Origin: Bacteroidales bacterium
GTDB lineage: Bacteria > Bacteroidota > Bacteroidia > Bacteroidales > UBA7960
Assembly (NCBI GenBank): GCA_007132825.1
Contig: SLNX01000215.1
Location: forward strand, 1 to 6,322
DNA length: 6,322 bases
Direction of reading: 5' to 3'
The notes beneath the pieces are model-generated. The model saw nothing but the letters and a program-made list of their open reading frames with translations, made no database searches and was not told where the DNA came from. The position numbers and the translations under genes were made by a program. How positions within the stretch are numbered: the first letter of the stretch is position 1; each line of letters begins with the position of its first letter. Shown here piece by piece: positions 1 through 5,142 of this stretch.

Positions 1-272
1 AGGGCTGGCACACAACCAGCGTCATTCCAGCGCTGTATAGCCACTCTCACCGAATCTTTTTCTTGTTCGCTAAAGGTGTCATCAATATACACACTGAGTG
101 TTTCAGGGTTGTCCACCCAGCCCGTGTAGGTGTAAGTGGAATCGCTGAGCACATCCCTGGGTTGAATGTCTCCGGGCTTCATAGCCACATTCGAAGAAAA
201 AAGCAAGTAGATCATGCCTGCTATCACGACATGAAAAAGGCATCGCATGTAAACTTTTGTTTTCATGATCAT
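1..272 (-). CDS. Exported protein, N-terminal part only (possible metzincin-type metalloprotease)
   Basis: An open frame reads from ATG at 272 (or the ATG at 266, two codons later) without a stop to the left edge, giving about 90 residues of an incomplete protein. Residues 1-30 look like a signal peptide: basic residues K4, K6 and R10, then a hydrophobic stretch from about 11 to 27 (LFHVVIAGMIYLLFSS), so the product is probably exported. After a linker with TYTGW, residues 59-83 read LSVYIDDTF followed by VRVAIQRWNDAG. A beta strand followed by an amphipathic helix with A..xW(N) is the usual beginning of matrixin/astacin-like metzincin domains, but the zinc motif HExxHxxGxxH would lie beyond the edge and cannot be seen. 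The coding call is well supported by the signal peptide and open frame; the protease suggestion is weak. It is transcribed divergently from the TetR-family gene, so the two may share regulatory DNA. Confidence 0.7.
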   Translation of the reverse strand, partial: MIMKTKVYMRCLFHVVIAGMIYLLFSSNVAMKPGDIQPRDVLSDSTYTYTGWVDNPETLSVYIDDTFSEQEKDSVRVAIQRWNDAGCVPA

Positions 273-409
273 TATTTTTTGAGTTAAACAAGTGATTAAT
301 TCAAGCTTAAACGCAGAATATAGAGATCAGAGAAAAAAACAAAAACTTAAAAGAAATACCGGCGAAGTTTGTCGGGAAATATTTTAGAAATTTAAGGAAA
401 ACTTTAATA

Positions 410-442
410 AAAAACAAATTTTATTTAAGAAAATTTGTTTTT
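410..442. repeat. Perfect 13-bp AT-rich inverted repeat in the divergent intergenic region
   Basis: The arms AAAAACAAATTTT (410-422) and AAAATTTGTTTTT (430-442) are exact reverse complements separated by seven bases. The repeat sits between two divergent genes, so no transcript is expected to end here and an intrinsic terminator is not the obvious reading. A second regulator-binding site or a structure in the leader of the minus-strand gene is possible. With such AT-rich DNA some of the symmetry could be chance, although 13 perfect pairs including a C/G pair is more than background. Confidence 0.6.
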
Positions 443-478
443 AAGATAACCTGTTTGCTATGGGATTTGTGCAATAAA

Positions 479-503
479 TTGTTTAAAACTACGTTTAAAA
501 CAA
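479..503. promoter_or_regulatory. Candidate TetR-family operator (25-bp near-perfect palindrome)
   Basis: The left half TTGTTTAAAAC (479-489), a three-base centre TAC, and the right half GTTTAAAACAA (493-503) form an inverted repeat with one mismatched pair per arm, consensus TTGTTTnAAAC-N3-GTTTnAAACAA. It lies eight bases upstream of the TATCTTTG box and 38 bases upstream of the ATG at 541, where a bound repressor would block the promoter. Size and position fit TetR-family autoregulatory sites. That the neighbouring regulator binds it is inference. The same DNA can also be read as the direct repeat GTTTAAAAC at 481-489 and 493-501. Confidence 0.6.
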
Positions 504-510
504 AAACAAT

Positions 511-518
511 TATCTTTG
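511..518 (+). promoter_or_regulatory. Bacteroidota-type -7 promoter element for the TetR-family gene
   Basis: TATCTTTG matches the Bacteroidota housekeeping -7 consensus TAnnTTTG exactly. Transcription would start near 525, leaving a leader of roughly 15 bases before ATG 541. No clear -33 TTTG lies at the expected distance; that space is occupied by the palindrome at 479-503. Confidence 0.6.
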
Positions 519-540
519 CATTTTTAAAATAATTATTGTG

Positions 541-1152
541 ATGGCGAGAAGCAGAAATACCGAACAGAAAATATTTGATGCAGCCACAGAGCTGTTCCTT
601 GAAAAGGGTGTTGACCGCACCAGTGTGCGTGAAATAGCTGCCAAGGCAGGCATTAACCTGGCTTTGATGAACTATTATTTTCGTTCAAAGGAAAATTTGT
701 TCAGTGCTATATTTTCATCTTTAGTTAAGAAGAACTCAGAAGAACTGATCCACATACTTGATAGTGATCTGAAGCTGGAGGAAAAGATCAGGCAGTATGT
801 TAATGTTTATATCGACATGCTTTCGGAAAACCCGCTGCTTGTCTCTTTTGTGATGGCTATTCTGCATCGAAGTCGCGAGCGAATCACCGAAATGAAGGCA
901 GTGAGCAGCTTGTATGCTACAGAAAAGTTCACTCAGCAGGTCCTCGAAGAGGGAAAAAAGGGGAATATTCGCCGAACAGATCCTTCGCAATTGTTTGTTG
1001 ACATGCTTTCGCTGATTGCCTTCCCATTCGCTATTAAAATGCTGATCAGGGATAAAAACAACTTTACCGATAAGGAGTTTCGGGAGTTCATTCAGGAACG
1101 CAAAAAGCGTATCCCTGAAATGCTTATCGATTCGCTACGCCTGAAATCCTGA
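541..1152 (+). CDS. TetR/AcrR-family transcriptional regulator
   Basis: This is a 203-residue DNA-binding regulator of normal TetR-family length. The N-terminal three-helix domain spans about residues 8-54: helix 1 TEQKIFDAATELFLEKG, then TSVREIAAKAGI and the recognition helix region INLALMNYYFRSKENLF, ending in the family-typical YYF.SKE.L. Residues 60-200 are helical, as expected for the ligand-binding and dimerisation half, which is too variable to predict an effector. ATG 541 is chosen over GTG 538, which lies directly before it; neither has a clear Shine-Dalgarno sequence. A -7 box (511-518) and a palindrome (479-503) just upstream suggest autoregulation. The divergent exported-protein gene is a possible second target. 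The 3' end overlaps the end of queG on the other strand by 29 bases. Family assignment is firm; target and ligand are unknown. Confidence 0.93.
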   Translation: MARSRNTEQKIFDAATELFLEKGVDRTSVREIAAKAGINLALMNYYFRSKENLFSAIFSSLVKKNSEELIHILDSDLKLEEKIRQYVNVYIDMLSENPLLVSFVMAILHRSRERITEMKAVSSLYATEKFTQQVLEEGKKGNIRRTDPSQLFVDMLSLIAFPFAIKMLIRDKNNFTDKEFREFIQERKKRIPEMLIDSLRLKS

Positions 1153-2077
1153 TGTTATCCATCAGCTTTTCATAGGTAACACGGCCAATTGCGGATTCCG
1201 CTTTTTTGAGATGGCGGTTAAAGTTTTCTATGCTCATATCCTCCCAATCTGCTTTACTCCATTTTACAATGGGGTATAACGGGTGCAGGTCTTCCTCGGT
1301 GTGGCTTTTAGCTTGTTTATTGTGCGGGCAGACCTCCTGACAAATATCGCACCCAAATATCCATCCCCTGCATTTGTCCCGATAGACTTTTGGAATTTCC
1401 CCTTTGTGTTCAATGGTAAGATAGGAGATGCATTTTTTTGAATCTAAAACACCCGGAGTGATGATGGCCTGGGTCGGACAGGCATTCATGCACTTTGTGC
1501 AGGAGCCACAAAGGTCTTTGACGAACGGGATGTCCGGCTCCAGCTCTGCACTTGTTACCATTTCGCCCAAAAAGAAGAAACTCCCTTTACGTGGCAGAAT
1601 TAGGCAAGTGTTTTTTCCATAATTGCCCAGACCTGCCCGCTGCGCCCAGCTGCGCTCCAAAACTGGTGCAGAATCACAAAACACCCTAAAAATGTGTTTT
1701 CCGCTAGTTTGGGTTAAGAATTCCGCAAGATTGTACAACTTTTTTTTGACCACCGAATGGTAATCCTTCCCATAAGCATAGCGGGCTACTTTATAATAGG
1801 ATTCGGAAGACATTGCATTTGCCGGATAATAGTTTTGTGCCACCACTATTACCGATTTTGCTCCTGGAACCAGTTTACGGGGGTCAAGCCTCTTCTCAAA
1901 ATGGTTTGCCATATAGCCCATCCCGGCATTGTGACCTTTGTCCAGCCAGCCCGACAAGACAGCCCGTTGATCCTCAAGGGCTTTTGCCCTGGCCACTCCA
2001 CAGGCATCAAAACCCAGCTCCGCTGCTTTTTCTTTTAATTTGCTGGTCAAATCCTGGCTATCTTTAAAGAGAGTCAT
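1124..2077 (-). CDS. queG: tRNA epoxyqueuosine(34) reductase QueG (short form)
   Basis: QueG carries out the last step of queuosine synthesis, reducing epoxyqueuosine to queuosine at the wobble position 34 of GUN-anticodon tRNAs, using a cobalamin cofactor and two [4Fe-4S] clusters in the cytoplasm. The 317-residue protein has the N-terminal cobalamin-binding domain with RxFCDSAPVLER at 131-142 (D135 is the likely catalytic acid), the GKNTC segment at 154-158, then a ferredoxin module: C190, C193, C196 with C200-P, C216 in KKCISYLTIEHKG, and C243, C246, C250-P. GLGNYGKN replaces the more usual GLGWIGKN. It lacks the C-terminal HEAT-like extension of the roughly 380-residue E. coli enzyme, as is common in shorter homologues. 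It lies 44 bases downstream of ruvB on the same strand, so co-transcription is likely. ATG 2077 has only a weak GAG upstream. The last codons overlap the end of the convergent TetR-family gene. Confidence 0.95.
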   Translation of the reverse strand: MTLFKDSQDLTSKLKEKAAELGFDACGVARAKALEDQRAVLSGWLDKGHNAGMGYMANHFEKRLDPRKLVPGAKSVIVVAQNYYPANAMSSESYYKVARYAYGKDYHSVVKKKLYNLAEFLTQTSGKHIFRVFCDSAPVLERSWAQRAGLGNYGKNTCLILPRKGSFFFLGEMVTSAELEPDIPFVKDLCGSCTKCMNACPTQAIITPGVLDSKKCISYLTIEHKGEIPKVYRDKCRGWIFGCDICQEVCPHNKQAKSHTEEDLHPLYPIVKWSKADWEDMSIENFNRHLKKAESAIGRVTYEKLMDNIRISGVANR

Positions 2078-2093
2078 GCAGTCTCAACGATGG

Positions 2094-2127
2094 AATCTTA
2101 ATCTCAATCTTAACCTCAGTCTCAATC
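2094..2127. repeat. Degenerate hexamer repeats in the ruvB-queG spacer
   Basis: On the plus strand the DNA reads as consecutive six-base units AATCTT, AATCTC, AATCTT, AACCTC, AGTCTC, AATC; in the direction of transcription these are variants of GATTGA/GATTAA. The array fills most of the 44-base gap between ruvB and queG and runs into the last codon and stop of ruvB. It looks like a simple-sequence expansion. It contains no start codon for queG and I see no hairpin in it. Confidence 0.6.
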
Positions 2128-3147
2128 AAACAACGTGTTCTGGCCGGCGCTTTTGACCCGTCCGAGGTGTTTGAAGGCAATTTCGGTGGCTTCGCGTCCC
2201 CTGGGTGTCCTCATGATGTAGCCCTCCTGGATCAGGTAGGGTTCATACACCTCTTCAATGGTACCGGCATCTTCACCAACCGAAGTGGCTACATTGGTCA
2301 GGCCAACGGGGCCTCCCTTGAATTTGTCGATGATGGTGGAAAGGATCTTGTTATCCATTTCATCCAGGCCATGCTTGTCGACATTCAGGGCTTCCAGGCC
2401 GTAGGCTGCAATCGCCATGTCGATGTCTCCGTTGCCCTTTACCTGGGCAAAGTCACGAACCCTTCTCAGCAATGCATTGGCGATACGTGGTGTTCCCCGG
2501 CTCCTGCGGGCTATCTCGCTGGCTGCTTCATCCGATATTTTTACTTTCAGGATGCCTGCCGATCGCTTGATGATCTGCAGGAGGAGTTTGGCATCATAAT
2601 AATTGAGCCGGGCATTGATCCCGAAACGCGCTCGCAAGGGAGAGGTGAGCAATCCTGAGCGGGTAGTGGCTCCGATCAGTGTAAACGGGTTCAGCGTGAG
2701 TTGTATGCTGCGCGCGTTTGGGCCTGTTTCGATCATGATGTCGATCCTGAAATCCTCCATCGCCGAATACAGGTATTCCTCCACAACTGGACTCAAACGA
2801 TGGATCTCATCAATGAAAAGCACATCACTTGGCTCCAAGCCGGTTAGCAAACCGGCAAGATCACCGGGTTTATCCAATACCGGACCTGAAGTGACCTTTA
2901 TGCCAACTCCCATTTCGTTGGCGATGATGTGCGCCAGCGTTGTTTTTCCCAGTCCGGGCGGACCGTGCAATAAGACATGGTCCAGCGCTTCCTGACGCTG
3001 ACTCGCTGCACGAACAAAAACCTTCAGGTTTTCCACAACCTTAAACTGTCCGGTAAAGCTTGAAAAGGCATCCGGACGCAACGTTTGCTCAAAAAGGCGC
3101 TCCTCCTTGCTGAGCTTGTCAGGTGAAGGGTCAAGGTTCTCATTCAT
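2122..3147 (-). CDS. ruvB: Holliday junction branch migration ATPase RuvB
   Basis: RuvB is the hexameric AAA+ motor that, loaded by RuvA, drives branch migration of Holliday junctions during recombination and fork repair; RuvC resolves the junction. The 341-residue length is standard. Motifs in order: RP..F..F.GQ at 24-34, Walker A GPPGLGKT at 62-69, LDKPGDLAGLLT at 91-102, Walker B DVLFIDEIHR at 108-117, sensor 1 LIGATTR at 157-163, arginine finger in SPLRARFG at 169-176 (R174), sensor 2 GTPRIANALLRR at 218-229, and a C-terminal winged helix ending GYIMRTPRGR at 309-318. All key residues are present. ATG 3147 gives the usual N-terminus, and a TAACTTTG box lies upstream at 3176-3183. It is the first gene of a likely ruvB-queG transcript; ruvA and ruvC are not in the window. 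Confidence 0.98.
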   Translation of the reverse strand: MNENLDPSPDKLSKEERLFEQTLRPDAFSSFTGQFKVVENLKVFVRAASQRQEALDHVLLHGPPGLGKTTLAHIIANEMGVGIKVTSGPVLDKPGDLAGLLTGLEPSDVLFIDEIHRLSPVVEEYLYSAMEDFRIDIMIETGPNARSIQLTLNPFTLIGATTRSGLLTSPLRARFGINARLNYYDAKLLLQIIKRSAGILKVKISDEAASEIARRSRGTPRIANALLRRVRDFAQVKGNGDIDMAIAAYGLEALNVDKHGLDEMDNKILSTIIDKFKGGPVGLTNVATSVGEDAGTIEEVYEPYLIQEGYIMRTPRGREATEIAFKHLGRVKSAGQNTLFD

Positions 3148-3175
3148 CGGCAGAAATCTTGTTTGATCAAGACAA

Positions 3176-3183
3176 CAAAGTTA
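3176..3183 (-). promoter_or_regulatory. Bacteroidota-type -7 promoter element for ruvB-queG
   Basis: Read on the minus strand this is TAACTTTG, an exact match to TAnnTTTG, 28 bases upstream of the ruvB ATG. The predicted start would be about 20 bases before the start codon. No good -33 TTTG is found at the usual spacing. Confidence 0.5.
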
Positions 3184-3190
3184 AGGAATT

Positions 3191-3229
3191 AATTTGTGTA
3201 AATTTGTGAAACAATTTGAGTAATTTGTG
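3191..3229 (+). repeat. Four AATTTGTG units at about one-helical-turn spacing
   Basis: Copies begin at 3191, 3201, 3213 (AATTTGAG, one change) and 3222, i.e. at intervals of 10, 12 and 9 bases, between the divergent ruvB and luxE-like genes. Reverse-orientation copies (CACAAATT) occur at 4289-4296, 4544-4551 and 4556-4563 on the far side of the luxE-like gene. They could be protein-binding sites on one face of the helix or members of a dispersed intergenic repeat; the sequence alone does not decide. Confidence 0.65.
3199..3206 (+). promoter_or_regulatory. Possible -7 promoter element for the luxE-like gene
   Basis: TAAATTTG fits TAnnTTTG and would place transcription start about 37 bases before ATG 3250. 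It is formed by the AATTTGTG repeats themselves, so the match could be incidental. No -33 element is evident. Confidence 0.3.
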
Positions 3230-3249
3230 GAAAAAGTAAACCGAAGCTG

Positions 3250-4248
3250 ATGAAAAACAAAACAGGAGAAAGTCTTGTACAGCGTATCTTTTCTGCTTCA
3301 GAAAGTCAGGATTTTGAAAATCTGGCCCTCGATGTATTTCATTTCCAGTATCAGAATTGCACTGTTTATCAAAAGTTTTGTGATGCGCTTGATTTGGATG
3401 TGAATGCTGTCCAAGCCCTGAATAACATCCCCTTTCTCCCAGTTGAATTGTTCAAAAAGCATCAGGTTGTTTCTTTTAATGGTGATCCTGAAATTGTTTT
3501 TTCCAGCTCCGGCACCACGGGAAGCATCCGGTCAACACACTACGTTTATGACCTGAAGCTATACAAAAAGAGCTTTTTAAAATCATTTAGATTGTTTTAT
3601 GGCGATCCTTCCGACTATTGCATACTGGCGCTGTTGCCGGCTTACCTCGAAAGGGAAGGCTCCTCATTGGTATATATGGCTGATCAGCTTATCAAGGCTT
3701 CCGGACATCCGCTTGGCGGTTTTCATTTGAACGATCTGGGTGTGTTGAATGAGAAGCTTAAAATGCTTATGGATGTGGATCAGAAAATCCTGCTGATAGG
3801 TGTCAGTTTTGCCTTACTGGATCTCGCTGAACAATATCCCATGCCTTTAAAGAACACCATTGTTATGGAAACCGGAGGCATGAAGGGGCGTCGACGTGAG
3901 ATGATTCGCCACGAATTGCATCAACAATTGTGTGATGCTTTTGGCCAAACGGTTATCCACTCCGAATATGGGATGACGGAACTGCTTTCACAAGCCTATT
4001 CAAAAGGCGACGGGCTGTTTACGGCACCCCCCTGGATGCGGGTGTTGATCCGCGAAAGCAATGATCCGTTGGCGTTTGTTAACGATGGTTGCACCGGTGG
4101 GGTTAATATCGTGGACCTCGCAAATATTTACTCATGTAGCTTCATTGCGACACAGGATCTTGGTAAAATAAATCCTGATGGCAGTTTTGAGGTGCTTGGG
4201 CGGTTTGATAACAGTGATGTTCGGGGTTGCAATTTGATGATAGGATGA
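3250..4248 (+). CDS. LuxE-like acyl-protein synthetase (ANL superfamily)
   Basis: The 332-residue protein belongs to the LuxE/acyl-protein synthetase branch of adenylate-forming enzymes. In luminous bacteria LuxE activates a fatty acid with ATP, holds it on a cysteine and passes it to the reductase LuxC. Visible motifs: the ATP-binding loop FSSSGTTGS at 84-92, METGGMKGRRREM at 207-218 (typical of this family), the YGMTE adenylation motif at 240-244, and TQDLGKINPDGSFEVLGR at 301-318 corresponding to the A7/A8 region. Cys327, in RGCNLMIG six residues from the end, is placed like the C-terminal acyl-accepting cysteine of LuxE, which is suggestive. No membrane segment or signal peptide is seen, so it is cytoplasmic. 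It stands alone between divergent ruvB and convergent mntP; no luxC, luxD, luciferase genes or acyl carrier protein are in the window, so bioluminescence is not implied and the acyl substrate is unknown. The start has no strong Shine-Dalgarno sequence. Confidence 0.88.
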   Translation: MKNKTGESLVQRIFSASESQDFENLALDVFHFQYQNCTVYQKFCDALDLDVNAVQALNNIPFLPVELFKKHQVVSFNGDPEIVFSSSGTTGSIRSTHYVYDLKLYKKSFLKSFRLFYGDPSDYCILALLPAYLEREGSSLVYMADQLIKASGHPLGGFHLNDLGVLNEKLKMLMDVDQKILLIGVSFALLDLAEQYPMPLKNTIVMETGGMKGRRREMIRHELHQQLCDAFGQTVIHSEYGMTELLSQAYSKGDGLFTAPPWMRVLIRESNDPLAFVNDGCTGGVNIVDLANIYSCSFIATQDLGKINPDGSFEVLGRFDNSDVRGCNLMIG

Positions 4249-4297
4249 TTTGTTCGTTGTTTATTGTTTTTTGTTAAAGAGTTTAATCCACAAATTC

Positions 4298-4535
4298 AGA
4301 ACTCCTGATCCAGCTGCTGAATATCAATTAGCTATAACTCTTGTGTCGCAAAATGGTAATGTCGCTATTTATATTGTTCATATAAGCTATCTCCTGTCAG
4401 TCCTTTTTATGAAAACGTTATTCTTTGTGTTTTTCTTTGCGCCCTTTGCGTCTTAGCGGTAATTTTTTTTTCACCGCAAAGACGCTAAGAACGCCAAGAA
4501 TGCGACACCGCCAACTGCGACGGATCAGGAGTTCT
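4298..4535. repeat. Nested fold-back element bounded by 14-bp perfect inverted repeats (MITE-like candidate)
   Basis: AGAACTCCTGATCC at 4298-4311 is the exact reverse complement of GGATCAGGAGTTCT at 4522-4535. Inside it GTGTCGCA (4343-4350) pairs with TGCGACAC (4501-4508), and further inside is the palindrome at 4433-4500. All pairs are nested, so the whole 238-base segment can fold back on itself. AAATTC lies immediately outside the left arm (4292-4297) and one base outside the right arm (4537-4542), which could be a target-site duplication. It encodes no transposase, so if mobile it would be non-autonomous. A bidirectional transcription end between two converging genes is the main alternative. 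Confidence 0.5.
4433..4500. repeat. Imperfect 30-bp palindrome with T8 loop (CGCAAAGACGC-type repeat)
   Basis: Arms 4433-4462 and 4471-4500 pair at 24 of 30 positions around eight T residues at 4463-4470. The stem closest to the loop is strong (TAGCGGT side against the ACCGC side). Each arm is itself built from units of about nine bases, for example CGCAAAGA, CGCTAAGAA, CGCCAAGAA. From memory, similar G/C-containing repeats of this type are scattered between genes in many bacteria; I could not verify that here. A transcript from either side would form a hairpin here, so it may act as a bidirectional terminator or protect 3' ends, though it lacks the U-run after the stem of a classical intrinsic terminator. 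Confidence 0.8.
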
Positions 4536-4543
4536 AAAATTCA

Positions 4544-4563
4544 CACAAATTACTGCACAAATT
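4544..4563 (-). repeat. Two CACAAATT units (AATTTGTG family) downstream of mntP
   Basis: CACAAATT at 4544-4551 and 4556-4563, 12 bases apart, are inverted copies of the unit repeated at 3191-3229. A further copy at 4289-4296 sits two bases before the left arm of the fold-back element. Confidence 0.5.
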
Positions 4564-4593
4564 TCATTTTCCCTTCTTCCTTTCTTATTGCCC

Positions 4594-5142
4594 TTAACCT
4601 AAAACCATTCCGATACCGGCAAGGATAACCAGGATGCCGCCGACCAGTCCGATGTTTTTTGCATACATCAATCCGAAGTTTTGTCCACCTGCCATTCCTG
4701 CGAGTGAAAATATAAATACAGTTGTTGCGACGAGAATCGCTGCGAAGGCAAAGTACATCTCCTGTATTCCCGTTGCCACACCGGCAAGAAATGCATCCAT
4801 GCTGCCTGCGATCGACAGCGTGATGATCACCCGTGTTTCATTGATGTCAAAAACCTTGCTCTGTGGTTTTCTTTTCCGGGCATCCATAATCATCTTACTC
4901 CCTATGAAAAGAAGGATAAACAGAGCCGTTAAGGGTTCGATCCCTTCAAACAAGGATTGGATCAGTCCTCCCAGCTGATAGCCCAGAAACAGCATCACAA
5001 TGTGTGCGAAAGTGAAGGCGATGGCCACTTTGAGAGGAATGCCCGGTTTCACCAGGCCTGAAATGGAGCTGTTGCTGATTGAAATGGCAAAACAGTCCAT
5101 CGCCAGGCCCAGTGCAAGCAGAAAAAGGATCAGAGTGTTCAT
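4594..5142 (-). CDS. mntP: Manganese efflux pump MntP
   Basis: MntP is an inner-membrane exporter that removes excess Mn(II). The 182-residue protein has the family's usual size and six predicted membrane segments, at about 2-22, 36-57, 66-84, 105-125, 130-150 and 163-181. The two halves are an internal duplication, each carrying the essential acidic residue: LGLAMDCFAISIS with D16, and IAGSMDAFLAGVATG with D116. The cytoplasmic loop DARKRKPQSK (87-96) separates them. Its ATG overlaps the stop of the upstream tryptophanase gene by four bases (ATGA), and AAAGGA four bases before the start is the best Shine-Dalgarno sequence in the window, so the two genes are probably one operon with coupled translation. 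There is no room for the yybP-ykoY manganese riboswitch that often precedes mntP. The nested hairpins at 4298-4535 lie beyond its stop codon. Confidence 0.95.
   Translation of the reverse strand: MNTLILFLLALGLAMDCFAISISNSSISGLVKPGIPLKVAIAFTFAHIVMLFLGYQLGGLIQSLFEGIEPLTALFILLFIGSKMIMDARKRKPQSKVFDINETRVIITLSIAGSMDAFLAGVATGIQEMYFAFAAILVATTVFIFSLAGMAGGQNFGLMYAKNIGLVGGILVILAGIGMVLG

Larger units (their letters stand above)
4249..4593. other. 345-base convergent intergenic region without a convincing gene
   Basis: This gap lies between the 3' ends of the luxE-like gene and mntP. Short open frames here have low-complexity, non-protein-like translations and cross the palindrome, so none is called. 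The content is repetitive: CACAAATT copies at 4289-4296, 4544-4551 and 4556-4563, and a set of nested inverted repeats between 4298 and 4535. Confidence 0.7.

Noticed and set aside
63..287. A 74-codon plus-strand frame near the left edge
   Set aside because: The minus-strand frame over the same bases has a signal peptide and a plausible protein sequence; the plus-strand translation is rich in H, C and R and looks like an antisense shadow.
538..540. GTG as the start codon of the TetR-family gene
   Set aside because: An ATG follows immediately at 541 and nothing upstream favours the GTG.
2167..2658. A 163-codon open frame on the plus strand opposite ruvB
   Set aside because: It lies entirely within ruvB, whose motifs are intact on the other strand; the translation resembles no family and is explained by codon-bias shadowing.
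3191..3229. A CRISPR-like array
   Set aside because: Units are only eight bases with two- to four-base gaps, there are no unique spacers and no cas genes.
4433..4500. A classical intrinsic terminator
   Set aside because: The T-run forms the loop rather than following the stem, so the hairpin lacks the usual terminator layout, though a terminating role is not excluded.
4250..4628. Two short plus-strand open frames after the luxE-like gene
   Set aside because: They cross the palindromic repeat and one runs into the end of mntP; compositions are low-complexity and there is no ribosome binding site.
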